From NCBI RefSeq assembly GCF_029335485.1, contig NZ_JARJLM010000006.1, positions 1 to 50,293 on the forward strand: a DNA stretch of 50,293 nt. The letters run 5' to 3'. This stretch comes from Cupriavidus basilensis. GTDB taxonomy: Bacteria > Pseudomonadota > Gammaproteobacteria > Burkholderiales > Burkholderiaceae. The position numbers and the translations under genes were made by a program. Below, in pieces: positions 8,123-16,686 of the stretch (the stretch's first letter is position 1; each line of letters begins with the position of its first letter). The notes under the pieces were generated by a model. That model saw only the letters and a list, made by a program, of their open reading frames with translations, had not been told where the DNA came from and ran no database searches.

Positions 8123-9322
8123 ATGTCCACCGCCAACGACTTCTCTCCTATCCGCCCGCCAACCCGCCGCCGTGTGCAGGGCTTTGCGGGCCTGGGACGC
8201 GCCGCCGCTTTGCAACCGTCCCGACGCCAGGACCGGGCGAACCTCCCGCCTTCTGTAATCCTTGCCCGCTTCAAACCCGGCAAGGCCGACCCGCTGAAGG
8301 TGCTGGAAGTCCTGCTCGAATGTTTCAACAGCCAGCACACCTCGCTCAACAAGAGCGTCTCGCACAAAACTCGGCAAGAGCGCGCCGACTTCCTGCGGCG
8401 CTTCTTCCGGGATCTCAAAGTGAAGGCCGGCTTCAAGACCTTGCCCGACCCGAGAAACCTGGGTGAGCGGCATATCCGCGCCATGGTCAAGGTGTGGCAG
8501 GCGCAAAAGCTCGCGCCCGCCACCATCCAGACCTACCTCAGCTTCCTGCGAGGCCTGTCAATGTGGACCGGCAAGCACGGCTTCATCCGCAAGCCTGCCG
8601 ACTACGGCTTGCGGCCCGAGGAGTACCAGCGCCATGAATACGCACAGCGCGACAAAAGCTGGTCGGCCCAGGGCGTGAACATCGATGCGCTGATCGCCGA
8701 GGTCTGCGCCTATGACCGCTATATCGGCGCGTCCTTGCGGCTCATGCAGGCCTTCGGATTGCGGCGCAAGGAATCGGTCATGTTCCGCCCCCACCGCTGC
8801 GTCGTTCCCTTCGAAGCCACGGGGCTCTCACCGCAACAGCATCAGGCCGACCAGTACCTGCGGATCAAGGAGGGAAGCAAGGGGGGACGACTGCGCTTCG
8901 TAGCGGTCGACAGTGCGGCGGGGATGGCCGCGCTCGACTTCGCACGCGCGGTCGTGGACAGCGAGGATGGACACCTGGGCGACCCTGGCCGCGACCTGAG
9001 GCGCAACCTTCGGCGCTTCGACTACGTGATGGAGAAGTTCGGCATCACCGCCAGCGAACGCGGGATCACGGCCCACGGCCTGCGCCATGAAGCTCTGATC
9101 AGGCGTTTCGGGGATGAGGCGGACGGCGAGGCGCCGCCTGTACGGGGCGGTGGTCCGCTGCTCCCCGACAAGGATCGTGCGGCCCGACAGGCCGTCGCTG
9201 AAATGGCTGGACATAGGCGACTTCGAGCAGCGGGGCCCTATTTGGGTCCGTCAGCGGCTATGCGCGGTAAGCCCCAAAAGGGGCCAACCGGCGCAGAGCC
9301 TGACCTCGCAGGCCCCGCATAA
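8123..9322 (+). CDS. Tyrosine recombinase / phage-type integrase
   Basis: The ATG at 8123 (MSTANDFS) is preferred over one at 8117 because AAAGGA lies 6 nt before it. The protein has 399 residues. The middle holds a SAM-like DNA-binding region (IRAMVKVWQAQKLAPATIQTYLSFLRGL). The catalytic domain starts with ASLRLMQAFGLRRKES, which supplies the first Arg, and later has AHGLRHEALI (H-x-x-R) and AVAEMAGHRR, with the nucleophile most likely the Tyr in GPYLG. This is the integrase family with a conserved PPVRGGG segment that is common in genomic islands of beta- and gammaproteobacteria. The protein ends ~23 residues after the Tyr. It follows a long structured leader. It lies inside the element rather than at an end, so it may act in resolution or internal rearrangement. 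Confidence 0.85.
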   Translation: MSTANDFSPIRPPTRRRVQGFAGLGRAAALQPSRRQDRANLPPSVILARFKPGKADPLKVLEVLLECFNSQHTSLNKSVSHKTRQERADFLRRFFRDLKVKAGFKTLPDPRNLGERHIRAMVKVWQAQKLAPATIQTYLSFLRGLSMWTGKHGFIRKPADYGLRPEEYQRHEYAQRDKSWSAQGVNIDALIAEVCAYDRYIGASLRLMQAFGLRRKESVMFRPHRCVVPFEATGLSPQQHQADQYLRIKEGSKGGRLRFVAVDSAAGMAALDFARAVVDSEDGHLGDPGRDLRRNLRRFDYVMEKFGITASERGITAHGLRHEALIRRFGDEADGEAPPVRGGGPLLPDKDRAARQAVAEMAGHRRLRAAGPYLGPSAAMRGKPQKGPTGAEPDLAGPA

Positions 9323-9594
9323 CATCCAGAGGAGCCCCGGGCCACAGGTCGGCTTCAGCCTTTCCAAGGTGCTACAAGGAATGCTGCCAGTCCAGCAACG
9401 TCTTGTTCTGCCATGACGGCAAGCTGGGCAATGGGGTGCGGCCCGGGCGATCATTGCACTCGATTCCCCTGCGGCCGATACGGCTTGCGATGCCGTGTCG
9501 GTGCAGGTACCGGCTGCAACGCGAGAAGTCGTAGTCTGCGTGCTGCTTGGCAGAGGCCGTGGCGGAAACGGGCGTGGCCTCACTGTGGAGGCAT

Positions 9595-10071
9595 CTAAAA
9601 GATCAGGCAAGTCGTTGTCCCATGCACGAGAAGGCGGTTTTTGGCATCACTTATCCACCCTTCTGCGGTGCCGACACGGCGGCCACAGTTCAGGACCTTC
9701 CCCTCTGCGCGGATCAAGCCGGTTTCGATCGTGATGGGATGAACGAACGAAATCTTGAATTCGAGTGTCGTTGAACCCACACCCTTGCCCACTGTCGATT
9801 GGACGGCGAGTCCCATACAGCTATCAAGCAACGTAGCCGAGAGGCCACCATGCACTGTGCCCCATGGGTTGAAGTGACTCTCTCGGGGCGCCGCAGTAAT
9901 AACCACGCGCCCTTCTTCAGCCTCAACGATGTCGTAGCCGAGGGTCTCTGCCATTCGATTCAAAGGCAACTCGCCGCTTACCAGCCCTCTTACGAATTCG
10001 AGGCCAGTCATCTGTCGTCGTGTATCGGGACTGACAGTCCCGAAGGTCTTCTTTGTGCTTGCGGTGTGCAT
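9595..10071 (-). CDS. PaaI-family hotdog thioesterase
   Basis: The ATG at 10071 has AAGGAGCGACG upstream, giving 158 residues. The hotdog core is clear: HFNPWGTVHGGLSATLLDSCMGLAV contains the Asn/Gly-x-x-H-G-G region and the acidic residue of the catalytic helix, followed by strands STTLEFKISFVHPI and IRAEGKVLNCGRRVGTAEGWI. Known for the family: hydrolysis of acyl-CoA thioesters, often aromatic acyl-CoAs. The gene is transcribed away from the phospholipase D-like gene, with ~200 bp between them for two promoters. It looks like metabolic cargo rather than element backbone. Confidence 0.85.
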   Translation of the reverse strand: MHTASTKKTFGTVSPDTRRQMTGLEFVRGLVSGELPLNRMAETLGYDIVEAEEGRVVITAAPRESHFNPWGTVHGGLSATLLDSCMGLAVQSTVGKGVGSTTLEFKISFVHPITIETGLIRAEGKVLNCGRRVGTAEGWISDAKNRLLVHGTTTCLIF

Positions 10072-10275
10072 CGTCGCTCCTTGAGGTTGTCGCGAGCTTA
10101 GCAACGCGGTTGACGGCTGGCACGCCATTTCCGGACATCTCCTTGGTGCAGCATGCACATGAAAGCGACGACTCAGACGCGCGTGTCACGAAGCCATCAC
10201 GAACCGCCTGCAGGATGGATCGAGTAGCCGAGATGGTGGCATTCGTTGACAAAACACATCGTTCAGGAGGATCCC

Positions 10276-12174
10276 ATGTCCGTGATTCGCTCTGCCAGGG
10301 CTTACGCCAACAACGCCGTCGCCTACGTGGCGTGGACCGTCGATCAGCCCATTCCTGATTGCCTCGGGTTCGAGATCACACGTATCTACGCGGACGGAAC
10401 CGAGCGCGCGTTGGCCGCGTGGGTCGCCTTCGAAGGCCAGTCCAACCCCGACTGGTTGCCGGAAACCACGTCGGTATGGCCGGTGCAGAAATTCACCTGG
10501 CGCGACCTCACGGTGCGTCAGCGCCGGGACGAGGCGAGCTTGCGCCCCGCAGACCCGGTTGTGAAATACCGCATCCGACCTGTGGCCCGGATGCGCGACG
10601 ATCTTCAGCCCATACCGGCTCCCGCCGAGGCACAGTACACCGGCACGCCGCTGCCGCTGGGCTACCTCGACCAGGGCATCGAAACCGCCAACGTCAAGGT
10701 CACGGGCGACTTCGGCGAGGTTCAGGCAGCATTCAACAGCGGCATCCTCTCCACGCAGTGGCTGACCCACGCGATGGAAAAGACCCTGGGTCATGTGCCG
10801 ACCAAGGACGACCTGAAGGCCGAGATCGTCAAGTTGGACAGCCCGATCCGCAGCTACCTCGCTGGCGATCTTCCGGCAATGATGAAGAGCATGTTTGATC
10901 GCCTCCAAGGCGGTGGCGAGTTGTATCTCGCGCTCTACGAACTGACCGACCCCCTGCTGCGGCAGCTCATCGTGAACCATGCGCCCCAGGTGCATTTGAT
11001 CCTGTCGAACACCAGTCTCGACAAGAAATCCGACCAGTGGGACACGGAGAATGATCCGGCTCGCAAAGCCCTGCACAGCGCAGGTTTGGCCGAGATGCAC
11101 GACCGGATGTTCAACAACAGTGGCCACATCGGGCACAACAAGTTCGCCGTCTACGTGGGTCCTCAGGGACAGCCACAAGCGGTTCTGTCAGGCAGCACGA
11201 ACTGGACCGAGAACGGCCTGTGCGCCCAGAGCAACAACGGCTATGTGGCGCAGCACCCCGGTCTGGCAGCGCAGTTTCTGCAGTACTGGAATGCTCTGCG
11301 TGACGACACCAGGCATTTCGAGCAGCCGGACCCCACCTCGGCGCCAACGCGGAACGTGCAAGGCGAGCCGCTGCGAAGCACCAACGCCGAAGCACTTCCA
11401 GCGCTCACCCTGAGCCAAGGTGCCGTTCGGCTGTGGAAGTCACCCAACACCCGCCAAGCCAACAAACCATCCTCCAACCCGGCCTTGCCGCCCGACCTCA
11501 ACGAGGTCTACGGCTTCATCCGCAGCGCCAAGCAGGCGATCTTTTTTGCCGTCTTCCTGCCCAGCCTGAAAGGCGCGACCAGCATTGTTCAGGAGGCGAT
11601 CGACATGGGCCGCAAGGACACCAGCTTGCTGGTGTATGGTGCCATCAGCAGCCCGATGGCCATGCCGAACTACATCGGCGCGCAAGACCGCGCCAATGGT
11701 GGCGACGACAACAGCGGCGATGCGCAGGATGCCCACTACCAGCCCTCGCTGTTCGAGGAGAACGGCGTGCACATCGTGCGCGCCAATGCGCTCAACGCCG
11801 GCGACATCGTGGGCAACTTCGAGCGCGAACTGCTCAGCGCGGGCAATGCCATCATCCACGACAAGATCCTCGTGATCGACCCGCTCTCCGAGGATGACTG
11901 CGTGGTGGTCACCGGCAGCCATAACCTGGGCTACAAGGCCTCCTACGCCAACGACGACAATCTGGTCATCGTGCGCCGCAACCCCGCGTTGGCGCAGGCC
12001 TACATGGTGCATGTGCTGGACCTCTACGAACACTACCGTTTCCGCGGCGTCCAGGCGGAACTGAAGCACGACGGCAAGCGTCCTTGGAGCGGTTTCCTGC
12101 GCACTGACGCCAGTTGGCAGAAGCCCACCAGCATGCAGGCCCCGTCCCTGCCGAAGTATCTCGGCTCAGACTGA
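10276..12174 (+). CDS. Phospholipase D-like protein with two HKD motifs, the first degenerate
   Basis: The ATG at 10276 follows AGGAGG by 5 nt; the protein has 632 residues. Two PLD half-sites are visible. The second is intact: IHDKILVID (H-x-K-x4-D, ~residue 527) followed by TGSHN. The first has HNKFAVYV (~residue 286), where the Asp is replaced by Val, followed by SGSTNW. No signal peptide is seen, so the enzyme is probably cytoplasmic. The ~170 N-terminal residues do not match a domain I know. PLD-fold enzymes act as phospholipases, nucleases or NucC-like effectors; here the substrate cannot be told. It is a single gene between the thioesterase and the PRTRC operon, and is transcribed towards the latter. 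Confidence 0.8.
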   Translation: MSVIRSARAYANNAVAYVAWTVDQPIPDCLGFEITRIYADGTERALAAWVAFEGQSNPDWLPETTSVWPVQKFTWRDLTVRQRRDEASLRPADPVVKYRIRPVARMRDDLQPIPAPAEAQYTGTPLPLGYLDQGIETANVKVTGDFGEVQAAFNSGILSTQWLTHAMEKTLGHVPTKDDLKAEIVKLDSPIRSYLAGDLPAMMKSMFDRLQGGGELYLALYELTDPLLRQLIVNHAPQVHLILSNTSLDKKSDQWDTENDPARKALHSAGLAEMHDRMFNNSGHIGHNKFAVYVGPQGQPQAVLSGSTNWTENGLCAQSNNGYVAQHPGLAAQFLQYWNALRDDTRHFEQPDPTSAPTRNVQGEPLRSTNAEALPALTLSQGAVRLWKSPNTRQANKPSSNPALPPDLNEVYGFIRSAKQAIFFAVFLPSLKGATSIVQEAIDMGRKDTSLLVYGAISSPMAMPNYIGAQDRANGGDDNSGDAQDAHYQPSLFEENGVHIVRANALNAGDIVGNFERELLSAGNAIIHDKILVIDPLSEDDCVVVTGSHNLGYKASYANDDNLVIVRRNPALAQAYMVHVLDLYEHYRFRGVQAELKHDGKRPWSGFLRTDASWQKPTSMQAPSLPKYLGSD

Positions 12175-12543
12175 CGCCGGCCCCCAGGGAGGCAGGAGCC
12201 TCCTCGGCGCGCGCGAGGACGAAGCGCTGAGCAGCCCCTGCTCCGACGCGCAAAGGCGGCGATAGCCCCAATGCCGCATCGCGCACACTCCTTCCTGGGC
12301 ATCTGGCGCTTCAATGCAGCAGGTGACGGAGCGATTTGGCCGAACTCGAAGCTGCATGACAATCTCGAACCGCTTGGACGCTTCCGTCTACGCTCTACTG
12401 TCAGGAGGCTTGATTCTTGGGCAGCGCGATTGCCGGATCATAAACATCAGTGAATCGGTGGCTACCAGCCTGCTCGTGAACAGGACGAGGTCGGCCCGTC
12501 GCTCTGCTTGCGAGGGCCTGCAGCGGGCGGCGAACTGCCCCCC
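12175..12543. other. Intergenic region between converging genes
   Basis: The PLD-like gene and the PRTRC operon converge here. No gene is supported on either strand. I see no T-tract hairpin that would serve as a clear terminator. Confidence 0.4.
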
Positions 12544-12750
12544 TCAGTCGAGCGATACATCGAACTCTTCGTCGGGGTAGATCGCCGCGCCCCGGACGAG
12601 GACCTGGCCGACGGCCAAATCTTCCTCGCTGATCCCGAAGCGCGAAAGCGCGGCGCAATGCGCCAGCGACTCCCGTGTCTCGGTGACCTGTCCAAGTTCC
12701 GAGACGCTCCCATCTCGATACACACGCACGTTCCACTGCGTTTCAGTCAT
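12544..12750 (-). CDS. Small hypothetical protein at the end of the PRTRC operon
   Basis: The ATG at 12750 gives 68 residues; GGAGAG lies 10 nt upstream. A TTG at 12780 that overlaps the ThiF stop is an alternative start. The protein is beta-rich and then acidic (WNVRVYRDGSVSELGQV, ISEEDLAVGQVLVRG, YPDEEFDVSL). No known domain. It is the last gene of the cassette, directly after the E1-like gene. Confidence 0.55.
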   Translation of the reverse strand: MTETQWNVRVYRDGSVSELGQVTETRESLAHCAALSRFGISEEDLAVGQVLVRGAAIYPDEEFDVSLD

Positions 12751-12776
12751 TGTCGTCGCTCTCTCCATCGCCTGAT

Positions 12777-13631
12777 TCAAGCCATCGCGACCTCTTGGGA
12801 CGCCTCATCGCCCTGTCGCCACTCTTCGGCCTCGGCGGCAGGTTCGTGGTAACCGAAACGCGCCCAGGTACCCGGATCAACCTCGATGGGACCGCTGCGC
12901 TTGGTCGCCAGATTGACCACCACGCCGTGTGCCGACAGCCGCCCTCTGGAGAACAACTCGTAGAGCAACTGCACCGCGAAGCGCACCGCCACATCGTTGA
13001 CGAACAGCCCTTGCGAGGCCAGCGACATGCGTACCGAGCAGGACGGCTGGTCGTCCTCGGGCACGCTCTCGTCCAGCAGTTCAGGGAACAGTTCGGTCAC
13101 GCACGGCAGGCGCGGCCCGCAAGTCTCGCGCTGCGACACCGCATGGGTTGAAGGTTGGCCCAGCACCACCTGCGCCGTGGACTCGGTGTTGCCCAGGTCC
13201 AGCCAGTAGCGGTAGTGCGCATGGGAGTCGAACGCCAGCCCATGCAGCACACGCCGTGCGGCCCGGCTGTCCACGCAACTGATCAGCAGGTCGGCGCTGC
13301 GACCCGTATGGCTCTCCTGTTGATGGGCTTCGTACCGCTGCGGATGCGCGTTCCAGTCCAGCCCATAGAATTGGTTGAGGCGATGGACGGTCACGATGGC
13401 CTTGTGACGGCCAATATCCGCCGCGCTATAGAGTTGCCGGCCCACGTTGGCTTCGCTCACCCGGTCCGCGTCGAAGGCGCTCACATGCAGGCCGTGGGGA
13501 TGCCCCAAGGCCCGCATGGCAATGTCCAGACGCGCCAGACAAGCCGCCATCTGCGCGCCGTTGCCACCGACGCCGACCAGATGGATGGTGACGCGACGGT
13601 CCAGCAGATGTGGATCGATCAGATGTTCCAT
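12777..13631 (-). CDS. PRTRC system ThiF-family protein (E1-like adenylating enzyme)
   Basis: The ATG at 13631 has AAGGGGA upstream; 284 residues. The nucleotide-binding Rossmann motif VTIHLVGVGGNGAQ (GxGGxG) is near residues 14-27, and an acidic strand HVSAFDADRVSEANVGRQ, with the Asp and Arg/Gln that bind ATP in E1 enzymes, follows. LLISCVDSRAARR marks the next conserved strand. A cysteine-bearing segment, CGPRLPCVTELFPE, could hold the catalytic thiol or a metal site. Known for E1/ThiF proteins: adenylation of the C-terminal Gly of a ubiquitin-like partner. The partner is plausibly PRTRC protein C (16139-16579). The gene overlaps protein A by 13 bp. Confidence 0.9.
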   Translation of the reverse strand: MEHLIDPHLLDRRVTIHLVGVGGNGAQMAACLARLDIAMRALGHPHGLHVSAFDADRVSEANVGRQLYSAADIGRHKAIVTVHRLNQFYGLDWNAHPQRYEAHQQESHTGRSADLLISCVDSRAARRVLHGLAFDSHAHYRYWLDLGNTESTAQVVLGQPSTHAVSQRETCGPRLPCVTELFPELLDESVPEDDQPSCSVRMSLASQGLFVNDVAVRFAVQLLYELFSRGRLSAHGVVVNLATKRSGPIEVDPGTWARFGYHEPAAEAEEWRQGDEASQEVAMA

Positions 13632-14332
13632 GGGAATCCCCTTTGTTGCCACCGGTTCAGTATCCGGCGCAGCGTGCCGACCTCAAGTGTCAGGCCCGCC
13701 CTGCCCTCCGGCTCAGGCGGAAGCACGGGTTCGCCCTGCCACGGATGCGGCAGCGCCTTGTACAGGCCGTTGAGCACCAGCCGGAATTCGGCGCACGGTT
13801 TAGGGTGGTGCAGGTGGCCGAACACGCCCGCCACCTTGATACCTTGATCGTCGCGGTCATCGTCCGCCGACCAGAAGGGCGCGCCGTGGCCGTGTGTGTG
13901 CAGATCGACCGCCACGGTTTCGTCATCGGCCAGCGGCGGCACACGGTACTCGATCTGGAGCGGCGAGGTACGCACCGGCTCACACAGCGCCAGCCGCAGC
14001 GCCTGCGTTCTGCGCGAATAGATCAGCACGCCCGCCACTTCATCGGGCAGGCCCTGACGCCCGGCTTCGATGAAGGCTTCGATCAGGCGAATCGGCAGCA
14101 CGCCGAAGGAAAACGACAGCCGTTCCTGCATCGAGCCGAAGGGCAGCGGCAAACCCACGCCATCCGGCGTCAGGCAATGCACGCAGTCGAGCCAGTCGAG
14201 CTTGACCTGCACGAACAGACCATTGGCGGCAACGATCAAGCGCTGACCGTTGGCCATGTCGGGCAATGCGCCGAAGCATGGAGCCGCCAGCACCGGGCAT
14301 GTCGTCTGCAGGGCGATGTCGCGCAGGTCCAT
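13619..14332 (-). CDS. PRTRC system protein A, JAB/JAMM-type metallopeptidase
   Basis: The ATG at 14332 overlaps the stop of protein B (TGATG), giving 237 residues. The zinc-site pattern H-x-H...S-x-x-D is present in VDLHTHGHGAPFWSADDD (~residues 141-158). It follows strands typical of the JAB fold, and a Glu upstream would complete the site. Known: JAB peptidases cut after the C-terminal Gly of ubiquitin-like proteins, and genomic studies of prokaryotic ubiquitin-like systems placed JAB, E1 and ubiquitin-like genes side by side. Inference: this protein trims or deconjugates PRTRC protein C. It reads through into ThiF with a short overlap. Confidence 0.85.
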   Translation of the reverse strand: MDLRDIALQTTCPVLAAPCFGALPDMANGQRLIVAANGLFVQVKLDWLDCVHCLTPDGVGLPLPFGSMQERLSFSFGVLPIRLIEAFIEAGRQGLPDEVAGVLIYSRRTQALRLALCEPVRTSPLQIEYRVPPLADDETVAVDLHTHGHGAPFWSADDDRDDQGIKVAGVFGHLHHPKPCAEFRLVLNGLYKALPHPWQGEPVLPPEPEGRAGLTLEVGTLRRILNRWQQRGFPWNI

Positions 14333-15072
14333 CACGCCCCCTCCGGCAGGCCGAGCAGCGCGCCCAGCGTGGTCTTGGACGGCACCAGCACCCGCTCGGG
14401 AAATCGCGGGTAGCGGCCATCGAGCATGTCGCGCCAGAAGGCATAGGCCCCACCCCGGCAGCGCACCAGACGACCCGCCCCGTTGGGGTGGGTGAAGTAG
14501 GAGCGGAAGAAGGCGTCGTTCCAAGCACCGATCTTCTCGGCCGTGGTGCCTTCTGGCTTGGGCACATTGCCCTGGCAGATATGGCCCTGTGCATCCACGT
14601 TGAAGTACGGGGCCTGAAAGAGTTCGGTGGCCGGTGTCGGGCGGGCGTTGCCCTTGACGGCCCAGACGCGCCAGATACGGCTCGACGCCGCGAACACCAA
14701 CCCCGGCTGCGGCACCGCTTCGCCCCGCTCAACCGCGCCGAGCTTGGGCGCGTCCTGCTCCGACATGCGGAACGCGATGTGCCGCCGTGCGGGCGGCACC
14801 CACCACAGGATCAGGTCGCCATCCATGTAGAGGACCGTCTCGGGCAGGAAGCCGCCGTGCGCCGCCCGTTTGAGCAGGGCTCTCGCCAATTCGAGCGCGG
14901 TGCGCGGCGTCATCGCCTGCCCGGCCCCGATGACCGGCTCGCCGTCCACGTCCTCCACGTCGTGGACTGTGGCCAGCGCGCTGCCCGACGCGCCTTGGTA
15001 GATCAGCACGGCCCGCTCCAGCTTGAGGATGCCGTCGCGCGGCGTGTGAATGGAAAATTCGGCTTCGTTCAT
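14332..15072 (-). CDS. PRTRC system protein B
   Basis: The ATG at 15072 follows GGAGG by 7 nt; 246 residues. The overall sequence fits the PRTRC protein B family: an N-terminal beta-rich part (FSIHTPRDGILKLERAVLIYQ), a central strand with aromatic residues (DLILWWVPPARRHIAF), and a C-terminal region with FFRSYFTHPNGAGRLVRC. The molecular role of this family is unknown. It is followed with a 1-nt overlap by protein A and preceded by protein F with a 23-bp gap, so it is clearly part of the operon. Confidence 0.85.
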   Translation of the reverse strand: MNEAEFSIHTPRDGILKLERAVLIYQGASGSALATVHDVEDVDGEPVIGAGQAMTPRTALELARALLKRAAHGGFLPETVLYMDGDLILWWVPPARRHIAFRMSEQDAPKLGAVERGEAVPQPGLVFAASSRIWRVWAVKGNARPTPATELFQAPYFNVDAQGHICQGNVPKPEGTTAEKIGAWNDAFFRSYFTHPNGAGRLVRCRGGAYAFWRDMLDGRYPRFPERVLVPSKTTLGALLGLPEGA

Positions 15073-15095
15073 GGTCGTTACCTCCACGACCAGTC

Positions 15096-16142
15096 TCACA
15101 CCGAGAGCTGATGAATCAAGCGGTCGATCAGGCCGATGGCCGTAAAGCGCGTGCGCATCGCCCGCTGCCACGCCCCCATCGCGCCGGGGTCGTCCAAGGG
15201 AATGCGGATTTCGCCGATGCGGTCGCAGTACTCGGCCTGATGGGCGAGATTGAGCAGGTCGTCGTAGATGCGCGTCGTCACGTCCCCCTCGGACCACGAC
15301 AACACCGCGCCGAACCCGATGAACTCGCCGTCGATGTCCGGTCGGAAGGTGTCGTCGAAGTGCAACCTGGAGAGCGCCAGCGCATCGGCTGCGATGCGTC
15401 GCGCCTCGGCGGTCTTCGCTTCCGTGACGGCCCTGCGCAGGCTGCAACCGCGCCGCCGCCCGCCCTTGCTTCGGCCCATCCAGCGCCGCGCCCACTCGGG
15501 ATAGGCCGCATCCAGCATGGCACGGCTGACCATTTCCTCGCGCATGGCTTCGCGGGCCTCTTCGTCGCCCTCCTCGCACTGCATGTCGAGCGCGGCCTCC
15601 TCGTTGTCCTCGCCGCACCAGTAGACGTAGGAGGCCACGTCGCAGGCAATGTCCGGAGTAAACAGGGGATAGACCAGCGGCGACTGCTCGCGCAGGACTT
15701 GCAGGACCGTGCGACCAAGATTGGGCAAGGCTGCATCCAGCGTTTCCAGGCCCTTGCCTACCGGCCATTCGTGCTCGCGGATTTCGCACCAGTACAGATC
15801 GATTTCCCGATAGACGGGAGCCTTGTCGCCACCGGACAGGGCCGGGTGGTGTCCGTGCTCATCGATCACGTGCAGCGCAAAGCCCGGACGCAGACAATGC
15901 AGGGGACCGATCTGGCGCTTGACCCACCGGTCCAGTGCCTGCTCGCAGGCCCGCAGCGAGTCCTCACAGGTGGGGGGAATGTCGCACTCGTGGATGGCCC
16001 CGCCTTCGATTAGGAAGCGCGAGACGGCGGCATTGGCGGCGGCGAGGCGCCCCGGCACCACCGTGCGCGGGACCCGGCTCGACAACTGGGGCAATGCCAG
16101 CGCCGGGGCCGCGACGCGCAGCGTCACTGCGGCGGGATTCAT
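15096..16142 (-). CDS. PRTRC system protein F
   Basis: The ATG at 16142 overlaps the stop of protein C (ATGA). 348 residues. An acidic middle segment (MQCEEGDEEAREAMREEM) is followed by a very basic patch (RSKGGRRRGCSLRR), so the protein may contact nucleic acid or a charged partner. The C-terminal part (LSWSEGDVTTRIYDDLLNLAHQAEY) is conserved-looking. The family has no assigned biochemical function. The gene name is assigned by position in the cassette together with size. Confidence 0.8.
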   Translation of the reverse strand: MNPAAVTLRVAAPALALPQLSSRVPRTVVPGRLAAANAAVSRFLIEGGAIHECDIPPTCEDSLRACEQALDRWVKRQIGPLHCLRPGFALHVIDEHGHHPALSGGDKAPVYREIDLYWCEIREHEWPVGKGLETLDAALPNLGRTVLQVLREQSPLVYPLFTPDIACDVASYVYWCGEDNEEAALDMQCEEGDEEAREAMREEMVSRAMLDAAYPEWARRWMGRSKGGRRRGCSLRRAVTEAKTAEARRIAADALALSRLHFDDTFRPDIDGEFIGFGAVLSWSEGDVTTRIYDDLLNLAHQAEYCDRIGEIRIPLDDPGAMGAWQRAMRTRFTAIGLIDRLIHQLSV

Positions 16143-16579
16143 GGCAGCGGTACCAGCATGTCGCTCGTCGCACAGACCCGCACGTCGGCGCGCTGCTGCT
16201 GGTGGTAATGCAGGCTGCGCTGCGCGAAGGCGCTCCAGGCTTCAGAACATGCCTTGACCGAGGGGCGCTCCAGTTGCCGGGTGAGCTTCGGGTCCGTCCC
16301 ACACACGCCCTCGCATTCGGCCTGCATGCGGGCGCTGAGCGCAGCGAGCCGTTCGCCCTTGCGCGGCGAACCGCCGCCCTTCACGCCCACCGCCTTGAGG
16401 AAGGTAAATTCCTGCTCGCCGTCGCGGACCTCGCCCGCTTCGATTTCGGCGCTGATCAATTCGGGATACTGCGCGCTGTAAAGGTCGCGGACTTCGCGGG
16501 GGCCCAGCCCCGGCACGTCCGGCAACTGGATGCCGTTGTAGCGGAAGGTCCGCCGGATTTCGGTGATCGCAATCGACAT
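16139..16579 (-). CDS. PRTRC system protein C, ubiquitin-like (Prok_Ub) with C-terminal extension
   Basis: The ATG at 16579 has AAGGAG 7 nt upstream; 146 residues. Residues ~1-67 have the beta-grasp layout of the prokaryotic ubiquitin family: strand (SIAITEIRRTFRYNG), helix (PREVRDLYSAQYPEL), strands (AEIEAGEVRDG, EFTFLKAVGVKG). The domain ends in Gly-Gly-Gly at residues 68-70, then runs on into a basic helix and a ~75-residue tail (ERLAALSARM and onward). Known: ubiquitin-like proteins need a free C-terminal Gly-Gly for E1 activation. Inference: JAB protein A may cleave after this Gly stretch and release the domain from its tail. The tail has a Ser/Gln/His-rich end of unknown role. Confidence 0.85.
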   Translation of the reverse strand: MSIAITEIRRTFRYNGIQLPDVPGLGPREVRDLYSAQYPELISAEIEAGEVRDGEQEFTFLKAVGVKGGGSPRKGERLAALSARMQAECEGVCGTDPKLTRQLERPSVKACSEAWSAFAQRSLHYHQQQRADVRVCATSDMLVPLP

Positions 16580-16686
16580 GGTGTCGCTCCTTCTGGTTGA
16601 AAGCGGCAACCGCTTCCCGGTTGCCTTGCGATCAGTCTCTCAGCGGCCTCCCTTCGATCAAGCGCCTGCGCCTGCCGCCGCCCCTT

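Noticed and set aside
7488-8526. Minus-strand open frames overlapping the integrase start and its leader
   Set aside because: Composition is Arg/Ser-rich and they run through the strong inverted repeats; no ribosome site.
1-12174. DISARM-type system (methylase plus phospholipase D)
   Set aside because: The PLD-like gene is ~9 kb away behind unrelated operons, and neither the DrmA helicase nor DrmB is present.
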